A stretch of 33,453 nucleotides of DNA from Eubacterium sp. (GTDB lineage: Bacteria; Bacillota; Clostridia; Lachnospirales; Lachnospiraceae): the NCBI GenBank assembly GCA_017459945.1, contig JAFUBZ010000008.1, forward strand, positions 1 to 33,453. The letters run 5' to 3'. This document shows positions 1 to 9,900 of the stretch, one piece after another (the first letter of the stretch is position 1; each line of letters opens with the position of its first letter). Below the pieces are notes generated by a model that made no database searches, was not told the origin of the DNA, and saw only the letters and a program-made list of their open reading frames with translations. Made by a program: the position numbers and the translations under genes.

Positions 1-15
1 CGATACGGAGGACAT

Positions 16-99
16 GCGGAAGTGTCGGAATTGGCAGACGAGCAAGACTAAGGATCTTGTGTGTGCAAACACGTGTGGGTTCAAGTCCCATCTTCCGCA
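16..99 (+). tRNA. tRNA-Leu, anticodon AAG
   Basis: The sequence folds into a class II tRNA. The acceptor stem pairs 16-22 with 92-98 and A99 is the discriminator. The D stem pairs 25-27 with 39-41. The anticodon stem pairs 43-47 with 55-59 around a 7-nt loop (48-54) whose anticodon AAG lies at 50-52. A long variable arm pairs GTGT 61-64 with ACAC 69-72. The T arm is 75-91. The long variable arm, the discriminator A and the anticodon all fit leucine. CCA is not encoded, so it must be added by the nucleotidyltransferase. Position 34 is A, which would normally be deaminated to inosine to read CUU and CUC. Confidence 0.95.
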
Positions 100-106
100 G
101 GCAAAG

Positions 107-147
107 GTCTCAGAAGTGTGTTTAGACATGCTTCTGGGATTTTTTTA
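107..147 (+). terminator. Rho-independent terminator after tRNA-Leu
   Basis: A hairpin of about 13 bp, including G-U pairs, is formed by the arms around 108-120 and 126-139. It is followed directly by a run of seven T (140-146). It separates the tRNA unit from dnaG. Confidence 0.85.
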
Positions 148-230
148 TTCTAAAAAAGGATATCCGTTTTTTTTGCGGTATTAAGTATATGAGAGATTTT
201 GTTTATTCACTTAATGGAGTATGAGCTTTT

Positions 231-1994
231 ATGCCATTCTATTCAGAAGATCTGATTGAGGAGGTACGCTCTGCAAATGATATTGTAGATGTCGTATCTG
301 GATATGTTAAGCTGACGAAGAAAGGCAGTACCTGGTTTGGCCTTTGTCCGTTTCACAATGAAAAGACGCCATCCTTCTCTGTTTCCCGCGGCAAACAAAT
401 GTATTATTGCTTCGGATGCGGCGCCGGCGGAAATGTCGTAACCTTTCTGATGCAATATGAGAATTTCACATTTCCGGAGGCAATGGAGCATCTGGCTGAC
501 CGTGCGGGGATCTCGCTGCCAAAGCAGGAACTGTCTGAAGCCGGCAAAAAAGCAGCAGACAGGCGCTCGAAGCTTTTAGAGATCAACCGGGAAGCCGCCA
601 AATACTCTTTTCATCTTTTATATACCAAAAGAGGAGAGCGGGCATTGTCCTATTTTCATGACAGAGGTTTGACGGATGATACGATCCGTCGGTTTGGACT
701 CGGTTTTTCCGATGTCTATAACGATGACCTTTACCGGTATCTTAAGGGCAAAGGATATTCTGACGAGCTGCTTCGTGGCAGCGGCCTGATTTCCTACAGA
801 GAGCAAAAAGGTGCGTTTGACAAATTCTGGAACAGAGCTATGTTCCCGATCATGGATTATAACAGCCGTGTGATCGCTTTCGGCGGTCGGGTCATGGGCG
901 ATGGCGAACCGAAGTATCTGAATTCGCCGGAAACAGAGATTTTTGATAAAAGCAGAAATCTGTATGGTTTAAACTACGCACGTTCTTCCAGACAAAAAGG
1001 CATTTTGCTTTGCGAAGGATATATGGATGTGATCGCACTGCACCAGGCAGGATTTGATAATGCAGTCGCAGCACTTGGCACTTCATTCACGTCCGGTCAT
1101 GCCAGCCTTTTAAAACGCTACACGGATGAAGTATATTTGACCTTTGACAGTGACGGAGCCGGGATCAAAGCTGCACTTCGGGCCATCCCGATCCTAAAGG
1201 AAGCCGGCATCCAGACAAAAGTCATCAGCATGAATCCATACAAAGATCCGGACGAGTTTATCAAAAATCTTGGTGCTGAGGCCTATAAGGAGCGGATCAG
1301 CAAAGCAGAAAACAGTTTTCTTTTTGAAGTCCGTGCGCTGGAATCAGAGTTTAATCTGGATGATCCGGAAGAAAAGACAGCGTTTCACAGGAAGATTGCA
1401 CGGATGATCCTGCGGTTCCCTGATGAACTCGAACGGGAAAACTATATTACCGCTGTTTCAGAACGCTATCATACCGGATTTGAAAATATGCGTTCTCTGG
1501 TACGGGCAGAAGGAACCCGCGGCGGCATCGTACGCGAAAAGCAGCCACTCAAAAGCGGTATCAAAAAACCGGAAAAGAAGGACGGCATCCGTCTCTCCCA
1601 GAGACTGCTTCTTACATGGCTGATCGATGAGCCGGATCTGTTCCCGGTCGTCATGCAGTATATTGCGCCTGATGACTTTACCGATCCGCTGTACCGGGAG
1701 ATTGCTGCCGAGATCTATCAGCAGTATAAAAACGGTGAATTGCATCCCGTTACGATCATGAACCGGTTTGAGGAAGAAGACAAACAAAAAGAAATAGCGG
1801 CGATCTTTCACGAAAAGCTGCCCCCGTTCTCAAACGAGCAGGAAAAGGAGACGGCATTCCGTGATACGATCATTAAGATCAAAAAGAATCACATTGATAC
1901 GCAGATGCAGCAGAGCACATCGCTGGAGAAGTATCAGGAGCTGATCAAAGAAAAACAACAACTGGATATGCTTCGCACCAGAAAACTATTGTAA
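231..1994 (+). CDS. dnaG: DNA primase DnaG
   Basis: DnaG makes the short RNA primers for Okazaki fragments and for initiation at the replication fork, and is recruited by the replicative helicase. The 587-aa protein has the usual length and order. The N-terminal CHC2 zinc finger has ligands C39, H42, C60 and C63. The catalytic core contains a Toprim fold, with E262 in the EGYMD motif and D306/D308 in FDSDG as the metal-binding acidic residues. A C-terminal helicase-binding region starts near residue 450. The ATG has a TGGAGT ribosome site 10 nt upstream. It is followed after 18 nt by rpoD, the classic macromolecular-synthesis pairing, but rpsU is not present upstream. I found no convincing promoter in the 84 nt before the gene. 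Confidence 0.97.
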   Translation: MPFYSEDLIEEVRSANDIVDVVSGYVKLTKKGSTWFGLCPFHNEKTPSFSVSRGKQMYYCFGCGAGGNVVTFLMQYENFTFPEAMEHLADRAGISLPKQELSEAGKKAADRRSKLLEINREAAKYSFHLLYTKRGERALSYFHDRGLTDDTIRRFGLGFSDVYNDDLYRYLKGKGYSDELLRGSGLISYREQKGAFDKFWNRAMFPIMDYNSRVIAFGGRVMGDGEPKYLNSPETEIFDKSRNLYGLNYARSSRQKGILLCEGYMDVIALHQAGFDNAVAALGTSFTSGHASLLKRYTDEVYLTFDSDGAGIKAALRAIPILKEAGIQTKVISMNPYKDPDEFIKNLGAEAYKERISKAENSFLFEVRALESEFNLDDPEEKTAFHRKIARMILRFPDELERENYITAVSERYHTGFENMRSLVRAEGTRGGIVREKQPLKSGIKKPEKKDGIRLSQRLLLTWLIDEPDLFPVVMQYIAPDDFTDPLYREIAAEIYQQYKNGELHPVTIMNRFEEEDKQKEIAAIFHEKLPPFSNEQEKETAFRDTIIKIKKNHIDTQMQQSTSLEKYQELIKEKQQLDMLRTRKLL

Positions 1995-2012
1995 TACTAA
2001 GGAGAGTGAACC

Positions 2013-3314
2013 ATGGCTGAAAGCAAGTCAAAAAAAACAACCGCGAAAACATCAGCAAAAAGTGACACAAAAAAGAAGGCAGGCTCTGAAAAAGAAGGCA
2101 AAGAGTCCGCTGAGGTGCTCACACAGGAGAAGCTGCTTGAACTGATCCCCGGTCTTCTTGAGATCGCACAAAAGAAAAAGAATGTTCTTGAGACAGATGA
2201 GATCAATGATTATTTCAAAGGATATCAGCTTGATCCGGGCACCATTGAGTTCATCTACGAATATCTGGAAGTAAAGGGTGTTGATATCCTGCAGATCACA
2301 GATGATAAAGATGAGACCATTTTACTGGACGATTCCGATGATTCTGAAGATGATGAAGATGTCAGCAACATCGATCTCACGGTACCGGACGGGATCAGCA
2401 TCGAGGATCCGGTCAGAATGTATTTAAAAGAGATCGGTAAAGTACCGCTTCTGAATGCGGAAGAAGAGATCGAGCTTGCCAAACAGATGGAAGAAGGTTT
2501 AAATGCGGATCAGATCCTTGAAGACGAAGAGCAGACTGCCGCACTTTCCGAAGAAGAGATCAATGATCTGAAGAAACAGTCCGCGCTTGGCGCACTTGCG
2601 AAAAAGCGTCTGGCTGAAGCAAACCTCCGTCTGGTCGTCAGTATCGCAAAACGATATGTAGGACGCGGCATGCTTTTCCTTGATCTGATCCAGGAAGGTA
2701 ATCTGGGACTGATCAAAGCAGTCGAAAAATTTGACTATCGGAAAGGATATAAGTTCAGTACCTATGCGACATGGTGGATCCGTCAGGCGATCACCAGAGC
2801 GATCGCTGACCAGGCAAGAACCATCCGTATCCCGGTACATATGGTTGAGACGATCAACAAGCTGATCCGTATTTCCAGACAGCTCTTACAGGAACTTGGG
2901 CGTGAACCCACGCCGGAAGAGATCGCAGAGGAGATGGATATGCCGGTAGAGCGTGTCCGTGAAATCTTAAAGATCTCACAGGAACCGGTATCTTTAGAAA
3001 CACCGATCGGTGAAGAAGAAGACAGCCACCTTGGCGATTTCATTCAGGATGACAATGTTCCGGTACCGGCTGATGCAGCGGCGTTTACGTTGTTAAAAGA
3101 ACAGCTCGTAGAAGTGCTTGGCACGCTGACAGAGCGGGAGCAGAAGGTACTCCGTCTGCGTTTCGGACTCGATGACGGCAGAGCACGTACACTTGAAGAA
3201 GTCGGAAAAGAATTCCATGTAACCAGAGAGCGTATCCGTCAGATCGAGGCGAAGGCGCTTCGCAAGCTGCGTCATCCGAGCCGCAGCAGAAAGCTGAAAG
3301 ATTATCTTGACTAA
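2013..3314 (+). CDS. rpoD: RNA polymerase primary sigma factor RpoD (SigA)
   Basis: This is the housekeeping sigma-70 factor, which directs RNA polymerase to -35/-10 promoters such as those seen elsewhere in this window. It has 433 aa. A Lys/Ala-rich N-terminus is followed by region 1.1 (about 45-100), then a strongly acidic stretch (about 105-125), then region 1.2. Region 2 (about 200-275) contains the [12 protein letters not shown] and [10 protein letters not shown] core-binding sequences and the melting motif. Region 3 follows, and region 4 ends with the helix-turn-helix [18 protein letters not shown] (about 402-419). The ribosome site AAGGAG lies at about 2000. No large non-conserved insertion is seen between regions 1.2 and 2, consistent with a Firmicutes SigA. 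The stop overlaps the trmK start. Confidence 0.97.
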   Translation: MAESKSKKTTAKTSAKSDTKKKAGSEKEGKESAEVLTQEKLLELIPGLLEIAQKKKNVLETDEINDYFKGYQLDPGTIEFIYEYLEVKGVDILQITDDKDETILLDDSDDSEDDEDVSNIDLTVPDGISIEDPVRMYLKEIGKVPLLNAEEEIELAKQMEEGLNADQILEDEEQTAALSEEEINDLKKQSALGALAKKRLAEANLRLVVSIAKRYVGRGMLFLDLIQEGNLGLIKAVEKFDYRKGYKFSTYATWWIRQAITRAIADQARTIRIPVHMVETINKLIRISRQLLQELGREPTPEEIAEEMDMPVERVREILKISQEPVSLETPIGEEEDSHLGDFIQDDNVPVPADAAAFTLLKEQLVEVLGTLTEREQKVLRLRFGLDDGRARTLEEVGKEFHVTRERIRQIEAKALRKLRHPSRSRKLKDYLD

Positions 3315-4050
3315 GACCATACAACTTTCAAAACGGCTCAGGGCGATCGCCGATCTGGTCACACCGGAACACCGCCTTGCAGATATCGGGACGGATCATG
3401 GATATCTTCCGATCTGGCTGCTTCAGAATCAGCGGATTCCATATGCACTAGGCCTCGATATCCGCCCCGGCCCGTTGGAGCATGCCGGCATCAATATGCA
3501 GAATGCCGGGGTCTCTGACAAAATGGAACTGCGCTTGTCAGACGGTCTGGAGCAATTACAGGCATCAGAAGCAGATACCGTCGTCATCAGCGGGATGGGC
3601 GGCATGCTGATCATATCCATTCTTCAGAATGCCCGTCAAAAAGTCCGCTGCATGAAAGAACTGATCCTTTCTCCGCAGTCTGATATTCCCATGGTCAGAC
3701 AGTTTCTGCGCACGAATGGTTTTTTGATCGTAGATGAACAGGTCGTCATCGATGGGCAGAAGTTTTATACGATCATTAAAGCTGTACCCACGCAGGATGG
3801 ATCAGGTACAAGCTTCCGCGGGAACGAACAGACCCTGGAAGATCAGTTCGGACCGGTCCTGTTAGAAAAACGTCCGGAAGCATTTATTCAGATGCTTATG
3901 TTTCAGCGAAAGACGAATCAGCAGATCATCGATCAGCTGGAATCTGCTTTGAAGACGGACACAAACCGTGACAGATTAAACGTATTGAAGCAAAAACAGG
4001 AAGATATCAAAGCGATATTGGAGAATGCACCACAGGCGAAAGGAGTTTAA
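3307..4050 (+). CDS. trmK: tRNA (adenine(22)-N(1))-methyltransferase TrmK
   Basis: TrmK is a SAM-dependent enzyme that methylates N1 of A22 in the D-loop of bacterial tRNAs. The 247-aa protein shows the family signature near the N-terminus: RLRAIADLV, then the SAM-binding motif [13 protein letters not shown] (residues 24-36), and later [10 protein letters not shown] and LSPQSD. A coiled-coil-like charged tail is typical of the family. The reading frame opens with TTG at 3307 and overlaps the last 8 nt of rpoD. No ATG gives a full N-terminus, so I accept TTG, implying translational coupling to rpoD. In many Firmicutes a Nif3-like gene follows trmK. Here a nucleoside kinase follows after 2 nt. 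Confidence 0.92.
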   Translation: MTKTIQLSKRLRAIADLVTPEHRLADIGTDHGYLPIWLLQNQRIPYALGLDIRPGPLEHAGINMQNAGVSDKMELRLSDGLEQLQASEADTVVISGMGGMLIISILQNARQKVRCMKELILSPQSDIPMVRQFLRTNGFLIVDEQVVIDGQKFYTIIKAVPTQDGSGTSFRGNEQTLEDQFGPVLLEKRPEAFIQMLMFQRKTNQQIIDQLESALKTDTNRDRLNVLKQKQEDIKAILENAPQAKGV

Positions 4051-4052
4051 CA

Positions 4053-5543
4053 ATGGCTGAAGAAAACAGATTCACTTATGAAAACGAATCCAAAAAATAT
4101 CGTCGCTCCTTAACCTTTCTTATGATCACGGCAGTCAGACGAAATGATCCCTCCAGTCAGGTGAGGATCTGTTATTCCATTTCCAACGGGTATTATTGTG
4201 AGCTGTTCAAAGACGGCAAACGAAAAAAGCCCACGGAAAAGTTTCTGGATGATCTGACAGCAGAAATGAAAAAGCTGGCTTCTCAGGATCTTGCGATCCA
4301 GAAAGTGCATCCGTATACAGAAGACGCGATCCGGATCTACGAAAACCAGAATATGCATGACAAGGCTGCGATCCTTCAGTTTTGCCGAAGAGACCACTAT
4401 GCTTCCTATATGCTGGATGGTTTTATGGATTACTTTTACGGTGCGATGCTCGATGGCACAGGACAGATCAAAGGCTTCCGTCTGGAACCGTATCAGCATG
4501 GATTCATGCTGCTGTTCCCGAAAAAAAATAAAGTCAAGGCCGATGTGTTTCACGGAAACGACAAACTGTTTGCCGCATTTGAAGAATCCGCGAAATGGGG
4601 CGAGACACTTGGCGTGCGGACTGCAGGCGATCTGAATCAGGCGATCGCAAAAGGTCGTGTACCGCATTTGATTCTCGTGCAGGAAGCCCTGCAGGAAGCA
4701 AAGATCGCAAAGATCGCTGACCGGATCGCAAAAGACAAAAAGATCAAGATCGTCCTGATCGCAGGTCCTTCCTCTTCCGGAAAGACCACGTTCTCCATGC
4801 GGCTTTCCATTCAGCTTGCGGCACAGGGAAAGAAGCCGCACACGATCTCTATGGATGACTTTTATGTGAACAGAGACGACACGCCCTTAGACGCAAACGG
4901 GGAAATGGATTTTGAGGCGATCGAAGCGCTTGACATCCCTCTGTTTAACCAGACAATGACAAGCCTCCTTGCGGGAGAAGAAGTGAATATGCCTTCCTTC
5001 AATTTCAAGACCGGCATGCGGGAGTACCGTGGAAATAAAATGCTGCTGAAAGAAGATGATATCCTGGTGATCGAAGGCATTCACGGGCTGAACGAAAGAC
5101 TCACTTCAAAAGTTCCAAAAGAGGCAAAATACAAAATCTACATCAGTGCTTTGACACAGCTCAGCATTGATCACCATAATAATATGTCAACGGCAGACGG
5201 CAGGCTGATGCGAAGAATGGTAAGGGATGCCAGAACACGCAACACAACTGCTGCTGAGACACTAGAGCGCTGGCCATCTGTCAGAAGAGGCGAAGAGGAA
5301 AATATCTTTCCGTTCCAGGAGGAAGCAGATGTGATCTTTAATTCCTCATGTATCTATGAAACATCTGTTTTAAAGACGTATGTGGAACCGCTTCTTTTCC
5401 AGATCGAGAAGGGAAGCCAGTATTATGACGTAGCCAACAGACTGCTGCGTTTATTGGACAACTTCTTACCGATCCCTGCAGAGCAGATTGCATTAAACTC
5501 GATCATCAGAGAGTTTATCGGCGGAGGCTGTTTTAACATTTGA
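4053..5543 (+). CDS. Uridine kinase-like nucleoside kinase with ThrRS-type additional domain, no TGS domain
   Basis: The C-terminal half is a uridine kinase/phosphoribulokinase-type P-loop kinase. The Walker A GPSSSGKTT sits at about residues 238-246, followed by ISMDDFYVNRDDTP and VIEGIHGLN. The N-terminal half resembles the second additional domain of threonyl-tRNA synthetases (around VRICYSISNGYYCEL). Relatives in Clostridia are usually about 550 aa and begin with a TGS domain. This 496-aa protein starts directly before the ThrRS-like part. The start is well fixed: AGGAG ends 8 nt upstream and the gene begins 2 nt after the trmK stop. It presumably phosphorylates a nucleoside, but the substrate is not known from sequence. 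Confidence 0.85.
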   Translation: MAEENRFTYENESKKYRRSLTFLMITAVRRNDPSSQVRICYSISNGYYCELFKDGKRKKPTEKFLDDLTAEMKKLASQDLAIQKVHPYTEDAIRIYENQNMHDKAAILQFCRRDHYASYMLDGFMDYFYGAMLDGTGQIKGFRLEPYQHGFMLLFPKKNKVKADVFHGNDKLFAAFEESAKWGETLGVRTAGDLNQAIAKGRVPHLILVQEALQEAKIAKIADRIAKDKKIKIVLIAGPSSSGKTTFSMRLSIQLAAQGKKPHTISMDDFYVNRDDTPLDANGEMDFEAIEALDIPLFNQTMTSLLAGEEVNMPSFNFKTGMREYRGNKMLLKEDDILVIEGIHGLNERLTSKVPKEAKYKIYISALTQLSIDHHNNMSTADGRLMRRMVRDARTRNTTAAETLERWPSVRRGEEENIFPFQEEADVIFNSSCIYETSVLKTYVEPLLFQIEKGSQYYDVANRLLRLLDNFLPIPAEQIALNSIIREFIGGGCFNI

Positions 5544-5550
5544 TTTTAGT

Positions 5551-5888
5551 AAACGAGTGGGATAAGTGATCGCGGCTGCAATTCGCGGCTGAGGAAAGTC
5601 CGGGCTTCAAAGGGCAGGATGCCGGATAACGTCCGGTGGAGGCAACTCTAAGGATAGTGCAACAGAAATAAACCGCCGGCTCTGTGCCGGTAAGGGTGGA
5701 AAGGCAGTGTAAGAGACTACCGCCCGGCTGGTAACATCCGGGGCATATGTAAACCCCATCCGAAGCAAGACCAAGGTGAAGCGTACGTGGCCCGCCAGCT
5801 TCCGGTAGGTCGCTTGAGACTGCTGGCAACAGCAGTACCAGATAGATGATCACTCACGACATAACCCGGCTTATCGTCCCGCTCGTTT
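5551..5888 (+). ncRNA. rnpB: RNase P RNA, bacterial type A-like
   Basis: This is the catalytic RNA that removes 5' leaders from pre-tRNAs. Helix P1 is formed by AAACGAG at 5551-5557 and CTCGTTT at 5882-5888. Universal elements are present: GAGGAAAGTCCGGGCT near 5591, GGTAAGGGTGGAAAGG near 5690, the AGAGACTACCGCC segment, GTAAACCCC, GAAGCAAGACCAA, and near the 3' end AGATAGATGATC followed by CGACATAACCCGGCTTATCG. The ending and the GGCTGGTAACATCCGG element fit type A, as expected for Clostridia rather than Bacilli. It lies 7 nt after the kinase stop. No separate promoter is obvious, so it may be processed from a longer transcript. Confidence 0.97.
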
Positions 5889-5923
5889 ATTCTAAAATAT
5901 TTGTTAAAAACAATTGCCCTTCG

Positions 5924-5952
5924 TTGACTTGCAATTTCTGAAAAAGTAACAT
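5924..5952 (+). promoter_or_regulatory. Sigma-A promoter for the DUF5685-purL operon
   Basis: A -35 TTGACT (5924-5929) is followed by a 17-nt spacer and a -10 TAACAT (5947-5952). It sits about 60 nt upstream of the DUF5685 start and just after rnpB, so the purL unit can be transcribed independently of the upstream genes. Confidence 0.6.
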
Positions 5953-6010
5953 GATGATATGGGTATTTTTCTGTAAAATATGTTGATTTTTACTGATAAG
6001 AGGAATCATT

Positions 6011-6982
6011 ATGTTTGGCTATATTCAGATCGACGAAAAAGAACTGTCTGATCAGGACACAAAAATATATGGCGCCTATTATTGCGGCCTTTGCCAGTGC
6101 TTAAAAAAGGATTTCGGTATCCGTGGTCAGCTTCTTGTAAATTACGATATGGCCTTTCTGACAGTGCTTTTGTCCGGCCTTTACCGTTTCCATCAGCGCA
6201 GCGCGGAATTTATCTGCCCGGTCCATCCCGGCAAGAAAAAGACTGCTCTGGTGAATGACGCGACGAGATATGCCGCTGCGATGAGTGTTCTTTTGTCTTA
6301 TCATAACATTCAGGAAGAACTGGCAGAAGATAAGAGCTATTCCAAGATCATGATCCTGCGGCTCTTAGAGAAAGACTATCAGAAGGTGTCAAAAGAGTAT
6401 CCGAGGCAGCATGCGGCACTCGTTTCCTATGTTCGTCAGAGAGCAGATTTTGAAAGCAATCGCGAGCAGAATATGGATGCGATCGCAGGACTGACAGGTG
6501 ATATGCTTGGCGAGATCTATGCCTGGAGAAACGATGAATGCGGCGAAGAGCTCCGCTATCTGGGATATCACGTCGGCAAGTTCATCTATCTGATGGATGC
6601 CTATACGGATCTTGATAAGGATTCCAAGAAGAAGGAATACAACCCCTTCATCACGATGGATATGGAAAGCCCGAAAGACACCGAAACCATCAGCCGGCTG
6701 ATCTTAAACAGCCTGATCTCTGAATGCGCCCGTTCTTATGAGCGGCTTCCGGCACATTCTTATGGAAGTATCGTCAGAAATATATTATATTATGGTGTGT
6801 GGAAAAAATACGAATCTCTTCACAGCAAACGCATGAAGCGTCAGGAACGGTCCGATAAAAAGGATTACCGCATCATGGCCCGTCAGAAAAAGAATGAGAT
6901 CCGTGACCTGAAAAAATACGAGAAAAAAATCATTAGATTAGAGCAGATCAAAGAAAAACAGAAAAAACAAACAGGAGATTGA
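6011..6982 (+). CDS. DUF5685 family protein
   Basis: I recognise this 323-aa protein as DUF5685, a family of unknown function common in Clostridia. The N-terminal segment carries a possible metal site: C25, C28 and C30, then C69 and H72. The middle is largely helical. A conserved-looking acidic motif, D196-AYT-D200-LDK-D204, is followed by lysines and YNPF. This resembles the second aspartate motif of squalene/phytoene synthase-type isoprenoid synthases, although I see no matching first aspartate motif. The C-terminus (about 270-323) is very Lys/Arg/Glu-rich and probably helical. No signal peptide or membrane segment is evident. It is followed after 1 nt by purL. Confidence 0.8.
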   Translation: MFGYIQIDEKELSDQDTKIYGAYYCGLCQCLKKDFGIRGQLLVNYDMAFLTVLLSGLYRFHQRSAEFICPVHPGKKKTALVNDATRYAAAMSVLLSYHNIQEELAEDKSYSKIMILRLLEKDYQKVSKEYPRQHAALVSYVRQRADFESNREQNMDAIAGLTGDMLGEIYAWRNDECGEELRYLGYHVGKFIYLMDAYTDLDKDSKKKEYNPFITMDMESPKDTETISRLILNSLISECARSYERLPAHSYGSIVRNILYYGVWKKYESLHSKRMKRQERSDKKDYRIMARQKKNEIRDLKKYEKKIIRLEQIKEKQKKQTGD

Positions 6983-6983
6983 C

Positions 6984-9900
6984 ATGAACAATGTACGCAG
7001 AGTCTATGTAGAAAAAAAAGAAGAGTTCGCGATCAAGGCGGCCGAGCTTTTGTCTGAGATCCACGGGTATCTCGACATTCCGCAGGTTGAAAATGTAAGG
7101 GTACTGGTCCGGTATGATGTTGAAAATGTACCGGATGATGTCTACCGGAAAGCTTTGGGACTGGTTTTCTCTGAGCCGCCGGTTGATCATGTTTATGAAG
7201 AGTCCTTCCCGATGGCGGAAGATGAGATCACATTCAGTGTGGAATATCTGCCGGGACAGTTTGACCAGAGAGCAGACTCTGCAGAACAGTGTTTAAAATT
7301 ACTGCATAAGGAGTCTGATGCTATCATCCGCTCCGCGACAACATATGTCATCCGCGGAAGCATATCCGATGAACAGTTCGCTTCGATCAAATCTTATTGC
7401 ATCAACCCGGTTGATTCCCGTGAAACAGGGCTGGATAAGCCGGATACGCTTGTTCAGGTGTTTGACGAGCCGGAGGATGTTATCATCTTTGACGGTTTCC
7501 AGACCATGGCAAATGATGCTTTACGGGAATTGTATGATTCCCTCGGTCTGGCAATGACCTTTGCTGATTTTCTTCATATCCAGAACTATTTTGCGAATGA
7601 AGAACACCGCGATCCGACGATGACGGAGATCCGTGTTCTTGATACATACTGGTCTGATCATTGCCGTCATACCACTTTTTCAACTGAGCTGACGAACATT
7701 ACCTTTGAGGACGGCTATTATAAGGACGCCCTTGAGGGTGCGTTTCTTGAGTATAAGGCAGCACATGAAGAAATGTATCGCGGCCGTTCAGACAAGTTCA
7801 TCTGTCTGATGGATCTGGCACTTCTTGCTGCAAAGCAGCTCAAAAAAGCAGGCAAACTCGACGATCAGGAAGAATCTGAAGAGATCAATGCATGCAGTAT
7901 CATTGTACCGCTTGTTGTTGACGGAAAAGAAGAGGAGTGGCTCGTTAATTTTAAAAATGAGACCCATAACCACCCGACTGAGATCGAACCGTTCGGCGGC
8001 GCAGCGACATGCCTCGGCGGAGCGATCAGAGATCCGCTTTCCGGAAGAACGTATGTGTATCAGGCAATGCGTGTAACAGGGGCTGCCGATCCGACCGTAT
8101 CTGTAAAAGACACCCTGCCCGGTAAGCTTCCGCAGATCAAAATCGTACGAAGTGCTGCAGAAGGCTACAGCTCTTACGGCAATCAGATCGGCCTTGCAAC
8201 CGGCCTTGTAAAGGAAATCTATCATCCGGATTATGTGGCAAAAAGAATGGAAATTGGCGCCGTCATCGCTGCCGCACCAAGACGTGCCGTACAGCGTCTC
8301 TCACCTGCACCGGGTGATGTGATCATCTTACTTGGCGGACGTACCGGAAGAGACGGCTGCGGCGGTGCAACCGGATCCTCTAAAGCACATACAACAGAAT
8401 CCATCGACACCTGCGGTGCTGAAGTACAGAAGGGCAATCCGCCGACAGAAAGAAAGATCCAGCGTCTGTTCCGCAGAGAGGAAGCCGCATATCTGATCAA
8501 AAAATGCAACGACTTTGGTGCCGGCGGTGTTTCCGTAGCGATCGGTGAGCTTGCAGACGGATTGCAGATCGACCTTGATAAAGTGCCGAAGAAATACGCC
8601 GGACTCGACGGTACAGAGCTTGCGATCTCTGAGTCCCAGGAACGAATGGCCGTTGTTGTTGCGCCGGAAGATGTCGCTGCATTCATGCAGTATGCTTCTG
8701 AGGAAAACCTTGAGGCAGTAGAAGTCGCTGTTGTAACGGAATCCCCGCGTCTGGTATTAAACTGGCGCGGCAAGGAGATCGTGAACCTTTCCCGTGCATT
8801 CCTGGATACAAACGGCGCCCATCAGGAGGCATCTGTCATCGTAGATGTTCCAAACGAAGAGGACTGCTGGCTTTACAAGTACGCGATCCCGGCTGTAAAA
8901 GAAGACCTTGAAGCCAAAAAGCCGCATATCGCATGGCTTGATACCATGCGCGACCTGAATGTTTGTTCCCAGAAGGGTCTTGTTGAACGGTTTGATGCTT
9001 CCATCGGTGCAGGCAGCGTATTCATGCCGTATGGCGGCAAATATCAGCTGACAGAAACGCAGACGATGATCGCCAAGATCCCGGTTGAAAACGGCGAATC
9101 TGAAAGTGTAACGATGATGAGCTACGGATTTGATCCCTACCTTTCATCCTGGAGTCCGTATCATGGTGCTGCTTATGCAGTTGTAGAATCTGTTGCAAAG
9201 ATTGTCGCAAGCGGTGGTGATTTCAGAAAGATCCGTTTCAGTTTCCAGGAATATTTCCGCAGAATGACTTCTGATCCGCACCGTTGGAGTCAGCCTTTCA
9301 CGGCTTTGCTTGGCGCTTACAAAGCACAGCTTGGGCTCGGACTTCCGAGTATCGGCGGCAAAGATTCCATGTCCGGAAGCTTTAATGAGATCGATGTACC
9401 TCCGACACTGGTTTCGTTTGCAGTAGATGTAGCCAATGCGGATGAGATCATCACGCCTGAATTTAAGGACGGCGGCAACAGGGTTCTTAGATTCTCCATT
9501 GCACGGGATGCCTATGATATGCCTGATTTTGAGCAGGTTTGCAGATTATATGACGCATTTCATGAGGTTGCAGGCAAAAAGCTGTTCCTGTCTGCATATG
9601 CTGTAGACGGCAAGGGCGTTGTAGCTGCTGTTACCAAGATGGCGTTGGGCAATAAGCTTGGCGTTAAGCTTCCGGATGTTACAGATGAAGAAGCATTCCT
9701 GCCTGCATATGGTGATATTGTTGCCGAGGTCAGAGAAGCAGATGTGTCTGAAGTGATGAAATACATGCGTGAGGCAGACCTTGGCGAATATGTGACGCTG
9801 ATCGGACGTGTGACTTCCGATTCCATGTTCTCTTATCACGGACATATCCTGACGACGGAAGAGATCAGGGATGCATGGATGGGCACACTCGAGAGTGTAT

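Noticed and set aside
4110..4841. A 243-codon minus-strand frame inside the nucleoside kinase
   Set aside because: It is antisense to the kinase P-loop and the ThrRS-like domain, with shadow-like composition and no support for translation.
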